Source of the DNA: an uncultured Algibacter sp.
GTDB lineage: Bacteria > Bacteroidota > Bacteroidia > Flavobacteriales > Flavobacteriaceae
Length of the DNA stretch: 64,000 bases
Direction of reading: 5' to 3'
NCBI GenBank assembly: GCA_937958265.1
Contig: CALGNX010000002.1
Span: 1 to 64,000, forward strand
The stretch's first letter is position 1. The number at the start of each line of letters is the position of its first letter. The notes below the pieces were generated by a model that saw only the letters and a list, made by a program, of their open reading frames with translations, was not told where the DNA came from and searched no databases. This document shows, piece after piece, positions 27,532-36,896 of the stretch. Position numbers and translations under genes: made by a program.

Positions 27532-27627
27532 CTTAATCTGAATAACCAAACTACTGAAAAAGTAACGAACTTAATTAATTTGTTAGAAATATGGCAATGC
27601 CAGAATTGGAGCGCTGTAATTAAATAA
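27532..27627 (+). pseudogene. Possible 3' relic of a sulfatase-like gene in the 724-base spacer
   Basis: The spacer 27176-27899 has no intact gene. Within it a 31-codon open stretch reads LNLNNQTTEKVTNLINLLE then IWQCQNWSAV. This resembles the C-terminal LYNL-x-DPxEKxNL...LE-x-W tail of sulfatases and related hydrolases, but it is short and the upstream sequence is full of stops. The rest of the spacer shows only AT-rich sequence beyond the terminator at 27192. Weakly supported. Confidence 0.2.
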
Positions 27628-27899
27628 ACGATAAGAGAATATTTCAATTTATGAAAATAAGGCAATAATTTTTTTTAAATTTAACTGTACTTGAAAAAAA
27701 AATTGGATGATTATAAAGAACTGTAATGGAATAGAGTTTAAAAAAAACGTTGACTGAGTTGAAAAATATACATTAATCAATTTATATAAACATTACATAA
27801 CAAAGTTGTAATAAATTTAGCTGTTTTAATAAATATTTGTTAAAAATGTTATTTTTTAGTCTGTAAATTGATTTTTTATCTAATTTGTAGGTTATAAAA

Positions 27900-29024
27900 T
27901 TGAAATTTATGAATATTTTAAAAATAATATTGAGCTTATTCTTTTTAAACTTTTCTTGTTCATCTTCTGATAATGCTAGTTTTCAGCAAGGTGAGCAACA
28001 ACAGCCAGAGCAGGAAGGGGTAGAAATTGGTATTATTAGAGATATAACAGCTTCTCAGTTAGTCGCAGACATGGGGCCTGGTTGGAATTTGGGTAATGCT
28101 TTTGATGTACGTGATAACGATAAAACAGTTTGGGGCAACCCTTTACCAACAACTACTTTGATTGACGAGATTTATGAAAGAGGTTATAGAACCTTAAGAT
28201 TACCTGTTACATGGGGTTATAACATGGGTGAAGCCCCTAATTTTAAAATAGAATCAGGTTATTTTACTAGAGTTACCAATATAATAGATCATGCGTTAGC
28301 AAAAGATATGTATGTGATTGTAAATATACACCATGATGATAAATGGATTGTACCTACCTTTGGTAATGCAGAAGCTTCAAAAACGCAGTTGGATAAGGTA
28401 TGGACACAAATAGCAACGCATTACAAAGATTATAGTGACTATTTAATTTTTGAGATGTTAAACGAACCTAGGCTTAAAAATTCCCCAGAGGAGTGGACGG
28501 GTGGTACACCAGAAGGAAGAGCTGTATTAAACGAATTTTACACGATTATATTAAATGCAATTAGAGCTACAGGAGGTAATAATAGTAAACGTAAAATTAT
28601 GATTACCCCTTACGGGGCTTCTGTAGTGCAAGCCATCTGGAACGATTTAGTTATACCTAATAATGATGCGGATGTTATTATTTCATTACATGCCTATTTT
28701 CCGTTCAAATTTGCATTGGAGGGCACAGATCCAAACTGGGGGTCGGTCCAAGATAAGGGCGATGTAGATGCGTTGATGAATCGAATAGAAGCTAATTTTA
28801 TAGCTAAAGGCATGCCTGTTATTATGGGTGAGTGGGGTAGTATTGGAATTCTTTCAACTGAGATTGAAAGATTTAAACATGCGCAGTATTTTACGCAGGC
28901 TTGTATTCAAAAAGGTATTGTTCCTGTGGTTTGGGATGATGGTGGTGATTTCGGATTAATAAATAGAAGAAATTTTGTTTGGGATTTCCCAACTATTGCA
29001 GATGCAGCAGCAAATAAAAATTAA
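27900..29024 (+). CDS. GH5 family glycoside hydrolase lipoprotein (endo-beta-glucanase-like)
   Basis: A lipoprotein signal (Cys20 in LFFLNFSC) and a Ser/Gln/Glu-rich linker (21-45) precede a GH5 cellulase domain. Motifs are GWNLGNAFDV (61-70), RLPVTWGY (100-107), NIHHDD, FEMLNEPR with acid/base Glu189, SLHAYFPF and PVIMGEWGS with nucleophile Glu311. GH5 enzymes cleave beta-1,4-glucans, xyloglucan or mannan; the subfamily is not resolved. It is probably surface- or periplasm-anchored. The start is TTG at 27900; an ATG at 27909 would also keep the lipobox. No susC/susD pair is adjacent, so it is not in a standard utilisation locus. Confidence 0.88.
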   Translation: MKFMNILKIILSLFFLNFSCSSSDNASFQQGEQQQPEQEGVEIGIIRDITASQLVADMGPGWNLGNAFDVRDNDKTVWGNPLPTTTLIDEIYERGYRTLRLPVTWGYNMGEAPNFKIESGYFTRVTNIIDHALAKDMYVIVNIHHDDKWIVPTFGNAEASKTQLDKVWTQIATHYKDYSDYLIFEMLNEPRLKNSPEEWTGGTPEGRAVLNEFYTIILNAIRATGGNNSKRKIMITPYGASVVQAIWNDLVIPNNDADVIISLHAYFPFKFALEGTDPNWGSVQDKGDVDALMNRIEANFIAKGMPVIMGEWGSIGILSTEIERFKHAQYFTQACIQKGIVPVVWDDGGDFGLINRRNFVWDFPTIADAAANKN

Positions 29025-29061
29025 AATTTAATTTATAAAGTCGGAGTTTTGTAGATAAAAA

Positions 29062-29802
29062 CTATTCTCTGACTTTCTTTTTACGTAGTTCGAAATTTTG
29101 ACCTAAATATACCTTTCGTACCATTTCATCATTAACAAGTTCTTCTGGTTTTCCAGCTTTAAGAATGCTACCTTCAAACATTAAGTACGTTCTATCTGTA
29201 ATGGCAAGAGTTTCTTGCACGTTGTGATCGGTAATAAGTATACCAATATTTTTTTTAGTAAGTTGAGAAACAATACGTTGTATATCTTCAACGGCCACAG
29301 GGTCAACGCCAGCGAATGGCTCATCTAAAAGAATAAAATTGGGATCTGTGGCTAATGCGCGTGCAATTTCAGTACGACGACGCTCACCACCAGAAAGTAA
29401 ATCACCACGACTCTTTCTTATATGTCCTAATCCAAATTCTTCAATTAGAGATTCCATTTTATGTAATTGTTCTTTTTTACTAAGTTTAGTAAGTTGTAGT
29501 ACACTTAAAATGTTATCTTCAATACTTAGTTTTCTAAAAACAGAAGCCTCTTGTGCCAAATAGCCAATACCATTTTGGGCACGCTTGTACATAGGGTATT
29601 TTGTAATATCAGTATTATCCAAGTAAATATGGCCGCCATTGGGTTTTATTAAACCAACTATCATATAAAAAGAAGTTGTTTTTCCAGCACCATTTGGGCC
29701 CAAAAGACCAACGATTTCTCCTTGTTTAACCTCTAGAGAAACATCTTTAACTACTTTTCGTCCGCTATAGGACTTCATTAAGTTTTCTGCTCTTAAAATC
29801 AT
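29062..29802 (-). CDS. lptB: Lipopolysaccharide export ATP-binding protein
   Basis: This 246-residue ABC ATPase has Walker [10 protein letters not shown], a Q-loop in [12 protein letters not shown], the signature LSGGERRR, Walker [14 protein letters not shown] and the switch histidine in [24 protein letters not shown] and the C-terminal YLGQNFELR are characteristic of LptB, the cytoplasmic motor that drives LPS extraction with LptFG. It is transcribed alone here, convergent with the GH5 gene, with 37 bases between the stops. Confidence 0.93.
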   Translation of the reverse strand: MILRAENLMKSYSGRKVVKDVSLEVKQGEIVGLLGPNGAGKTTSFYMIVGLIKPNGGHIYLDNTDITKYPMYKRAQNGIGYLAQEASVFRKLSIEDNILSVLQLTKLSKKEQLHKMESLIEEFGLGHIRKSRGDLLSGGERRRTEIARALATDPNFILLDEPFAGVDPVAVEDIQRIVSQLTKKNIGILITDHNVQETLAITDRTYLMFEGSILKAGKPEELVNDEMVRKVYLGQNFELRKKKVRE

Positions 29803-30209
29803 AATTTATATACTAAGCGTTAAAAGTACTAAAACTAACCATAGGTAAGGTAAAGGAATTTTAGATATTGTAATTTTTCTACTAAATTATCTCTTGATAG
29901 TTTATAATGCTTGCTTTTAATTAAAGATAATAATCATTTTAAATTCGTTATATAATTAAAAACGAATTTAAAATATTAAACCATTTCAATACAGTTTATT
30001 TTTACGAAAATAACTTGGTTTTAAATTATTTAAACTTAACTAAATTATTAGAATTTAAAGCAAATTGAAATACTAAAAAGTTAACCCAAAGTAATTTTAA
30101 AAATACAGATTTTAATGAATTTTTATAAGCTTATGGTAAGTATTTACAATAAAAACTATAGCGACTAAATATGAGTTAAAAATGATGCTTTAATTAACCA
30201 ATGTAGCTT
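29803..30209. other. AT-rich spacer, no gene seen
   Basis: This 407-base stretch lies upstream of lptB and downstream of tatC on the minus strand. It has no open frame of note, no clear hairpin terminator and no repeat that I can identify. It should contain the lptB promoter, but no TANNTTTG/TTG pair is evident. Confidence 0.5.
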
Positions 30210-31049
30210 TTATAACTTTAATTTGTTTTTAAGTTTTCGCTCTTGTTTTAATTGGCTTTTAACCACTAATTTTGATATGTAAATACTTACTTGGTACAAA
30301 ATTAAAATCGGTATGGCTACAATAATTTGACTCACCACATCAGGTGGTGTTATTATTGCCGAAAGGATTAAAACAACTACTAATGCATATTTCCTGTATT
30401 TTCTTAAAATTTCGGGCGTAACTAATCCAACTTTAGTCAGAAAATATATAATAATAGGCAATTCAAAAGTTAAGCCAGCCACCAATACAGCTTTACTCAC
30501 TAAAGTTATATAGGAGCTAATATCTATTTGGTTGTCCACTCTTGCAGAAATACTATAATTTGCTAAAAAGTTTAACGATAAAGGGGTTACAATATAATAT
30601 CCGAATAAAGCACCGATGAAAAATAACATGGAGGATATGGTTATAAATCCACGAGAATATTTACGCTCACTACTGTGCAATCCAGGGCTTATAAATTTCC
30701 AAAGTTGGTAAATAATATAAGGAAACGAGATAATAAAACCAGCTAATACAGCTGTCCAGATATCTGCTGAAAATTGTCCTGCCATAGTTCTGTTTTGCAG
30801 TATCATAGGCATTTCTTTTGCGCAAAAACTAGTATCCATGCCAAATAATTTTGCGGTTTGGCACAGCAAATTATAGGTAGGGAAAGTCATGTCTAAGGGG
30901 GCGAATATAATAGCCTCAAAAATGAATCTGCTAAATATGAAAGCTAAAGTAGCAACTATAATAACTGCTAAACAAATTCTAATTAAGTGCCAACGTAAAT
31001 CTTCAAGATGATCTAAAAACGACATCTCGTTTATATCTTTTTTTGCCAT
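30210..31049 (-). CDS. tatC: Sec-independent protein translocase TatC
   Basis: The N-terminal MSFLDHLEDLRWHLIR contains the conserved acidic TatC motif that recognises twin-arginine signal peptides. Six hydrophobic helices follow, along with SPGLHSSERKYSRGF. The 279-residue length is usual for Bacteroidota, with a longer first periplasmic loop (about 45-85). TatC with TatA exports folded proteins through the inner membrane; tatA is not in the window. The first base of its ATG is shared with the last base of the kdsD stop, so the two genes are translationally coupled. Confidence 0.93.
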   Translation of the reverse strand: MAKKDINEMSFLDHLEDLRWHLIRICLAVIIVATLAFIFSRFIFEAIIFAPLDMTFPTYNLLCQTAKLFGMDTSFCAKEMPMILQNRTMAGQFSADIWTAVLAGFIISFPYIIYQLWKFISPGLHSSERKYSRGFITISSMLFFIGALFGYYIVTPLSLNFLANYSISARVDNQIDISSYITLVSKAVLVAGLTFELPIIIYFLTKVGLVTPEILRKYRKYALVVVLILSAIITPPDVVSQIIVAIPILILYQVSIYISKLVVKSQLKQERKLKNKLKL

Positions 31050-32014
31050 TATATAATACCTTCTTTAATTAGATCATGCAAATGAACAATGCCAGCATAG
31101 TTTCCGTTTTTTTCAACTAATAGTTGCGATATTTCATGCGTTTCCATAACTTCTAAAGCTTCAACAGCCATAGCGTTAGCCTGAATACGTTTTGGGTTTT
31201 TACTCATTATATCTTTGGCAGTAAGATTGGAGAAATTATCAACTTTACTTAACATTCTACGCAAATCACCATCTGTAATAATTCCAATAATTTTGTTGTT
31301 TTCTACAACAGCTGTTACACCCAACATTTTTTCAGTTATTTCCACAATAACATGCCGTATACTAGTTGTAGACGCAACCAAGGGTTTTTTATTAACCGAA
31401 GAAATATTTTCAACACGTAAATACAGTTTTTTACCTAACGCACCACCAGGATGGTATTTTGCAAAATCGCTACTAGAAAACCCGCGTAAATTTAAAAGGC
31501 ATATAGCAAGTGCATCCCCCATAACAAGTTGAGCTGTGGTGCTAGTTGTTGGTGCTAAATTATTTGGGCAAGCTTCTTTGTTAACAAAGGTGTTTATTAT
31601 AAAATCTGCTTGCTGCCCTAAAAAAGATTGTTTGTTACCTGTTATGGCAATTATTTTGTTTTTAGAGCTTTTTATTAAAGGAATAAGTGCTTTAATTTCT
31701 GGAGTATTACCGCTTTTAGATATACAAATAACAATATCTTTTTTAAGAATTAAGCCTAAATCACCATGTATAGCATCTGCAGCGTGCATAAAAATAGCTG
31801 GTGTACCGGTAGAATTTAAGGTAGCCACAATTTTTTTTGCAATAATAGCACTTTTACCAATACCTGTTATGATAACACGCCCGGTCGAATTGTATATAAG
31901 TTGTGTAGCACTCGTGAAATCGTCTGTAATTAAATTAGATAAATTTAAAATAGCCGTACTTTCAATAGCAATGGTTTGCTTGGCAATTTCAATAATAGAT
32001 TTTTTTTCTTTCAA
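31049..32014 (-). CDS. kdsD: D-arabinose-5-phosphate isomerase (KpsF/GutQ family)
   Basis: An SIS sugar-isomerase domain (about 30-190) has GIGKSAIIAKKIVATLNSTGTPAIFMHAADAIHGDLG and ISKSGNTPEI, followed by two CBS domains (about 205-321). The 321-residue length matches KdsD. It converts ribulose-5-phosphate to arabinose-5-phosphate, the first step of Kdo synthesis for lipopolysaccharide. It precedes and couples to tatC. A possible -7 element lies at 32105. Confidence 0.92.
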   Translation of the reverse strand: MKEKKSIIEIAKQTIAIESTAILNLSNLITDDFTSATQLIYNSTGRVIITGIGKSAIIAKKIVATLNSTGTPAIFMHAADAIHGDLGLILKKDIVICISKSGNTPEIKALIPLIKSSKNKIIAITGNKQSFLGQQADFIINTFVNKEACPNNLAPTTSTTAQLVMGDALAICLLNLRGFSSSDFAKYHPGGALGKKLYLRVENISSVNKKPLVASTTSIRHVIVEITEKMLGVTAVVENNKIIGIITDGDLRRMLSKVDNFSNLTAKDIMSKNPKRIQANAMAVEALEVMETHEISQLLVEKNGNYAGIVHLHDLIKEGII

Positions 32015-32104
32015 AATTTATTATTATTTTAGATGGTTTTAAATAATTTATTAGCTTTAATTTTATTTAATTAATCAAATTTTTCGTAATTTGATAATCT
32101 GTTA

Positions 32105-32112
32105 CAAAACTA
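32105..32112 (-). promoter_or_regulatory. Possible -7 element for kdsD-tatC
   Basis: The minus strand reads TAGTTTTG, matching TANNTTTG, 90 bases upstream of kdsD in the divergent spacer with recQ. A matching TTG box was not found. Confidence 0.35.
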
Positions 32113-32211
32113 ACGAAAAAAAAATGAGCGTTCTCTAAATGTATAGTGAAATTAATAATGAAAATTTCTGTATATTTAGGGGTTTAATCAAAAAATAATA
32201 TTAAAAAATTC

Positions 32212-34416
32212 ATGTCAATATCAAAAAATGACTTGCATAGTGCCCTAAAAAAACATTTTGGATTTAGTAAGTTTAAAGGACTTCAAGAAGGTGTTATAGA
32301 AAGCTTATTAGATGGCCGGCACACATTTGTTATTATGCCCACTGGTGGAGGTAAATCTTTGTGTTATCAATTACCTGCTTTAATGCAAGAAGGTACAGCT
32401 ATTGTGGTTTCTCCATTAATAGCCCTAATGAAAAATCAGGTAGATGCTATTAGAGGTATTTCTAAAGATCATGGGGTGGCTCACGTGCTAAACTCATCAT
32501 TAAATAAAACAGAGGTAAAACAAGTAAAGGAAGATATTGTAAGTGGCGTTACAAAACTACTATACGTAGCACCCGAGTCGCTTACTAAAGAAGAGAATGT
32601 CGAGTTTTTAAGAACTGTAAAAATATCTTTTTTAGCTATTGATGAGGCACATTGTATAAGTGAATGGGGACACGATTTTAGACCTGAATATAGAAATTTG
32701 CGACATATAATAAAACGCATTGGCGATAATATACCTATAATAGGTTTAACAGCTACTGCAACCCCTAAAGTACAAGAAGATATAATAAAAAACTTAGGCA
32801 TTGGTGATGCTAAAACATTTAAGGCTTCTTTTAATAGGCCTAACTTGTATTACGAGGTGCGTCCAAAAACCAAAAATGTAGATGTTGATATTATTCGTTT
32901 TATAAAACAAAACGATGGTAAATCTGGTATTGTATATTGTTTAAGCCGTAAGCGTGTCGAGGAATTGGCCCAAGTACTACAAGTAAATGGTGTAAATGCT
33001 GTGCCTTATCATGCTGGTTTAGATGCGAAAACCCGCTCTAGTCATCAAGACAAATTTCTAATGGAAGATGTTGATGTTGTTGTTGCTACTATAGCTTTTG
33101 GTATGGGTATTGATAAACCCGATGTTCGTTTCGTTATACATCATGATATACCAAAAAGTATAGAGAGTTATTACCAAGAAACAGGTCGCGCAGGTCGAGA
33201 TGGAGGCGAAGGGCACTGTTTAGCCTATTATGCTTATAAGGATATTGAAAAGCTAGAAAAATTTATGTCTGGTAAGCCTGTTGCAGAGCAGGAAATAGGC
33301 CAAGCTTTATTACAGGAAGTGGTTGCTTTTGCAGAAACATCTATTTCTAGACGAAAATTTATACTGCATTATTTTGGGGAAGAGTTTGATAATGCTACTG
33401 GCGAAGGCGGTAATATGGATGATAATGTTAGGCATCCAAAAAAGCAAGTGGAAGCCAAGGGTGATGTTAAAATTTTATTAGAAACTATAAAAAGTACGAA
33501 GCAAAAGTATAAATCAAAAGATTTAGTAAATGTTTTAATAGGTAAAGAAAATGCGTTAATAAATTCGCATAAAACAAATACACAGCCCTTTTTTGGTAAC
33601 GGAAAACATAAAGACAATAAATATTGGATGGCTTTACTTCGCCAAGCTTTAGTGGCGCCTTTTTTAAAGAAGGATATTGAAACCTATGGTGTTATTAAGT
33701 TACTAGATGAAGGTAAGGCATTTATAAAAAATCCGGTATCTTTTATGATGACGGAAGATCATATTTTTGAAGGTGCACAAGAAGATGGGTCTATTGTTAT
33801 TGCAGAAAAAGGTACAGGAGCAGTAGCCGATCCAGTACTTATGAAAATGTTAAAAGACCTACGTAAAAAAAGTGCGAAAAAATTAGGAGTACCTCCATTT
33901 GTTATTTTTCAAGACCCTTCGTTAGAAGATATGGCTTTAAAATACCCTATAAAGTTAGGCGAATTAGCAAATGTACATGGAGTAGGTGAGGGAAAAGCTA
34001 AAAAATACGGTAAAGATTTTGTTGCTTTTATAGAAAAGTATGTTGAAGAAAATAACATCATACGTCCAGACGATTTGGTTGTTAAATCCACAGGCTCTAA
34101 TTCTGCTAACAAACTATATATCATTCAGAATGTAGATAGAAAATTACCGTTAGATGATATTTCATCATCAAAGGGGATGACTATGGCCGATTTTATTAAG
34201 GAAATGGAAGTTATTGTGTATTCGGGTACTAAATTGAATATTGATTATTGGATTAATGATATTTTAGATGAAGACCAACAGGAGGAAATTCATGATTATT
34301 TTATGGAGTCTGAAACAGATAATATAGACGCTGCTATTGATGAATTTGATGGCGATTACGACGATGAAGAACTTCGTTTATACCGTATTAAGTTTATAAG
34401 TGAAATTGCAAATTAA
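32212..34416 (+). CDS. recQ: ATP-dependent DNA helicase RecQ
   Basis: The 734-residue protein has helicase motif I PTGGGKSL (43-50), DEAHCISEWGHDFRPEY (144-160), GLTATAT, QETGRAGRDG, an RQC region and an HRDC-like domain near 565-645. The C-terminal 90 residues are acidic. Bacteroidota RecQ proteins have this length. RecQ unwinds DNA 3' to 5' in recombination and repair. A canonical zinc-binding cysteine set was not found in the RQC region, where CLAYYAY is followed by no CxxC pair, so zinc binding may be lost. It is monocistronic, divergent from kdsD, and followed by a terminator. Confidence 0.95.
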   Translation: MSISKNDLHSALKKHFGFSKFKGLQEGVIESLLDGRHTFVIMPTGGGKSLCYQLPALMQEGTAIVVSPLIALMKNQVDAIRGISKDHGVAHVLNSSLNKTEVKQVKEDIVSGVTKLLYVAPESLTKEENVEFLRTVKISFLAIDEAHCISEWGHDFRPEYRNLRHIIKRIGDNIPIIGLTATATPKVQEDIIKNLGIGDAKTFKASFNRPNLYYEVRPKTKNVDVDIIRFIKQNDGKSGIVYCLSRKRVEELAQVLQVNGVNAVPYHAGLDAKTRSSHQDKFLMEDVDVVVATIAFGMGIDKPDVRFVIHHDIPKSIESYYQETGRAGRDGGEGHCLAYYAYKDIEKLEKFMSGKPVAEQEIGQALLQEVVAFAETSISRRKFILHYFGEEFDNATGEGGNMDDNVRHPKKQVEAKGDVKILLETIKSTKQKYKSKDLVNVLIGKENALINSHKTNTQPFFGNGKHKDNKYWMALLRQALVAPFLKKDIETYGVIKLLDEGKAFIKNPVSFMMTEDHIFEGAQEDGSIVIAEKGTGAVADPVLMKMLKDLRKKSAKKLGVPPFVIFQDPSLEDMALKYPIKLGELANVHGVGEGKAKKYGKDFVAFIEKYVEENNIIRPDDLVVKSTGSNSANKLYIIQNVDRKLPLDDISSSKGMTMADFIKEMEVIVYSGTKLNIDYWINDILDEDQQEEIHDYFMESETDNIDAAIDEFDGDYDDEELRLYRIKFISEIAN

Positions 34417-34460
34417 TTTCTATAACGCGTACTTAATATTTAAAAATATGACATAGTTTT

Positions 34461-34502
34461 AAAAGGTTTGAGTGTTTTTATAAAGCGCTTAAACCTTTTT
34501 TT
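34461..34502 (+). terminator. Terminator after recQ
   Basis: AAAAGGTTTGAG (34461-34472) pairs with CTTAAACCTTTT (34488-34499, one mismatch-like step) across a 15-base loop, followed by T residues, 45 bases after the recQ stop. Confidence 0.6.
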
Positions 34503-34620
34503 GTTGTAGTATTATAAATTAGTTTATTTTTTTGAGATTATGTTTGAGTTTATAATATTTGGCTCTGTAAATGCAGCAACATATATTTATAAACTAGATG
34601 TTATATTTAAATTTCTCATA

Positions 34621-34656
34621 AAAAAAACCACTTTGTATTAATAAAGTGGTTTTTTT
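34621..34656 (-). terminator. Terminator of htpG (symmetrical hairpin)
   Basis: A perfect 14-bp stem, AAAAAAACCACTTT (34621-34634) and AAAGTGGTTTTTTT (34643-34656), has an 8-base loop. Flanking A and T runs let it work in both directions. It lies 24 bases beyond the htpG stop. Confidence 0.75.
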
Positions 34657-34679
34657 AGTTTTGAAGATTTCAGTAAATC

Positions 34680-36596
34680 TTACTTTATCATTTCGTAACT
34701 ACGTTTAATAAAATTAGTTAACTCTTCACCTTTTAATAGGCCTTGGGATAAACGTGCTAAATCTAAACCTTGTGTTATTAATAATTCTTGTTTTTCGGCT
34801 GTTTCTGTATCAAGAATTTCACCAACTAGTTTCGAATTGGTATTAATAACTAGGTTGTACATTTCTGGCATATTACCAAACATGTTCATACCTCCGCCAC
34901 CACCAGAAGCTTGCATCTCTTTCATACGACGCATGAATTCTGGTTGAGTAATCGTAAATGGCGATTCGTTACTATCCATAGCTTCTAATTGAACTGTGAA
35001 TTTTTCAGAAGGAATTATACCCTTTAATAATTCATCTAAAGCCTTAGTTTGGTCTTCGTTTAATTTTGAAATCGTTGTTTCGTCTTTCTTAATTAAATTA
35101 TTAATATGGTCGCCATCAACACGAGCAAATGTTATGTTTTCTTTAGTGCTTTCTAATTTTTGAATTAAGTGCGATACAATAGGAGAATCTAATAATAAAA
35201 CCTCGTAGTCTTTGGCTTTTGCAGATTCGATATAACTGTGTTGCGCGTCTTTATCTGATGCGTATAAAATAACAAGTTTACCGTCTTTGTCTGTTTGGTT
35301 TGCTTTTATTTTATTGAATAACTCATCGTAGGTAAAGTATTTCCCGTCAACAGTAGGGTAAAGTGTAAAGGCTTCAGATTTTTCGAAGAATTTTTCTTCA
35401 GAAAGCATACCGTATTCAATTACAATTTTAATATCATTCCACTTCGTTTCAAAGTCTTCGCGGTTTGCATTAAATAACGATTTTAGTTTATCGGCTACTT
35501 TTCTAGTAATGTAAGATGAAATCTTTTTTACAGCGCCGTCTGCTTGTAAGTAAGATCGCGATACGTTTAATGGAATATCAGGAGAATCAATAACACCACG
35601 AAGCATGGTTAAAAATTCGGGTACAATACCTTCAACATTATCCGTTACATATACCTGATTTTGATAAAGTTGAATTTTATCCTTTTGTATTTGAATGTCG
35701 TTAGACATTTTAGGGAAGTATAAAATACCTGTTAAATTAAAAGGATAATCCACATTTAAATGAATGTTGAATAAAGGCTCTTCAAATTGAGATGGGTATA
35801 ATTCTCTGTAAAAACCACTATAATCTTCATCCTTTAAATCAGCAGGTTGTTTTGTCCAAGCTGGGTTTGGATTATTTATAATATTATCTACTGTTATTTT
35901 TTTCTGAGGTTCAGTCGTTTCTTTACCCTCTTCATCTTTAATAGTTGCTGGAGTATGCTCAGGATCGTTAATTTCTTTGGTTCCAAATTTAATGGAAACC
36001 GGCATAAATTTGTTGTACTTGTTTAACAGGGTACTAATACGCGCTTCTTCTAAAAATTCTGTAGAATCTTCTGCAATATGAAGAATAATTTCTGTTCCTC
36101 TATCCGTTTTGTCAGCGGCTTCCAATGTGAACTTAGGAGAGCCATCGCAAGTCCAATGTGCAGCCTCTGTACCTTCTTTATGAGATTTAGTAATGATTTC
36201 TACTTTTTCGGCAACCATAAATGCAGAATAGAAACCAAGGCCAAAGTGCCCAATAATTCCAGAATCCTTGGCAGAATCTTTATATTTATCTAAAAACTCT
36301 TCTGCTCCAGAAAAAGCAACTTGATTTATATACTTTTCAACTTCATCAGCCGTCATACCCAAACCTTGGTCAATAATATGAAGTTTTTTACCTTCCTTAT
36401 CTATTTTAACTTCTATTACAGGGTTTCCGTATTCAGCTTTAGATTCGCCAATACTTGTTAAGTGCTTTAATTTTAAAGTAGCATCTGTTCCATTACTTAT
36501 TAACTCACGTAAAAATATTTCGTGATCGCTATACAAGAATTTTTTAATGAGTGGGAAGATGTTTTCTACCGATACATTAATGTTTCCTTTTGTCAT
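34680..36596 (-). CDS. htpG: Molecular chaperone HtpG (Hsp90)
   Basis: The 638-residue GHKL-type chaperone begins KGNINVSVENIFPLIKKFLYSDHEIFLRELISNGTDAT. It has the ATP-binding motifs LHIIDQGLGMT and GHFGLGFYSAFMVA, the catalytic-loop arginine region VSRSYLQADGAVKKIS and a complete C-terminal dimerisation domain. A GGGGGMNMFGNMPEMYNL insertion near 570 is seen in Bacteroidota homologues. It is transcribed alone, convergent with recQ. I saw no CIRCE element upstream. Confidence 0.96.
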   Translation of the reverse strand: MTKGNINVSVENIFPLIKKFLYSDHEIFLRELISNGTDATLKLKHLTSIGESKAEYGNPVIEVKIDKEGKKLHIIDQGLGMTADEVEKYINQVAFSGAEEFLDKYKDSAKDSGIIGHFGLGFYSAFMVAEKVEIITKSHKEGTEAAHWTCDGSPKFTLEAADKTDRGTEIILHIAEDSTEFLEEARISTLLNKYNKFMPVSIKFGTKEINDPEHTPATIKDEEGKETTEPQKKITVDNIINNPNPAWTKQPADLKDEDYSGFYRELYPSQFEEPLFNIHLNVDYPFNLTGILYFPKMSNDIQIQKDKIQLYQNQVYVTDNVEGIVPEFLTMLRGVIDSPDIPLNVSRSYLQADGAVKKISSYITRKVADKLKSLFNANREDFETKWNDIKIVIEYGMLSEEKFFEKSEAFTLYPTVDGKYFTYDELFNKIKANQTDKDGKLVILYASDKDAQHSYIESAKAKDYEVLLLDSPIVSHLIQKLESTKENITFARVDGDHINNLIKKDETTISKLNEDQTKALDELLKGIIPSEKFTVQLEAMDSNESPFTITQPEFMRRMKEMQASGGGGGMNMFGNMPEMYNLVINTNSKLVGEILDTETAEKQELLITQGLDLARLSQGLLKGEELTNFIKRSYEMIK

Positions 36597-36844
36597 GATT
36601 AATTATCTTATTTTATTTTCCGCAGAAGCGAAAAATGGTTCAACTTAATATTTATTTATGAAGTGCTTTAACACAACAAAAATGCCAAGTAATAAAATAT
36701 GACAAAGTGGCACGTGATTTTGTATTATAAACGATCTCGTATTAAAATGTATGCACTTATAAATATATTGGTATTATAATCTATTTTAATATATACAAAC
36801 CTTTAAATATAACAGACTAAGATTCGTAATAATTCCTGTTCCTG

Positions 36845-36877
36845 TTGGTGTTTACAGTTTTTATTTTATTAATTTTG
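36845..36877 (+). promoter_or_regulatory. Promoter of fabH
   Basis: TTG (36845-36847) and TAATTTTG (36870-36877) are separated by 22 bases, fitting the Bacteroidota sigma-factor consensus TTG-N(17-23)-TANNTTTG. The -7 element ends 19 bases before the fabH ATG. The 300-base spacer 36597-36896 shows nothing else. Confidence 0.65.
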
Positions 36878-36896
36878 CGCACTAAAAGAAAATATA

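Noticed and set aside
31215-32042. Plus-strand open frames opposite kdsD
   Set aside because: Antisense shadows of a well-supported SIS-CBS gene.
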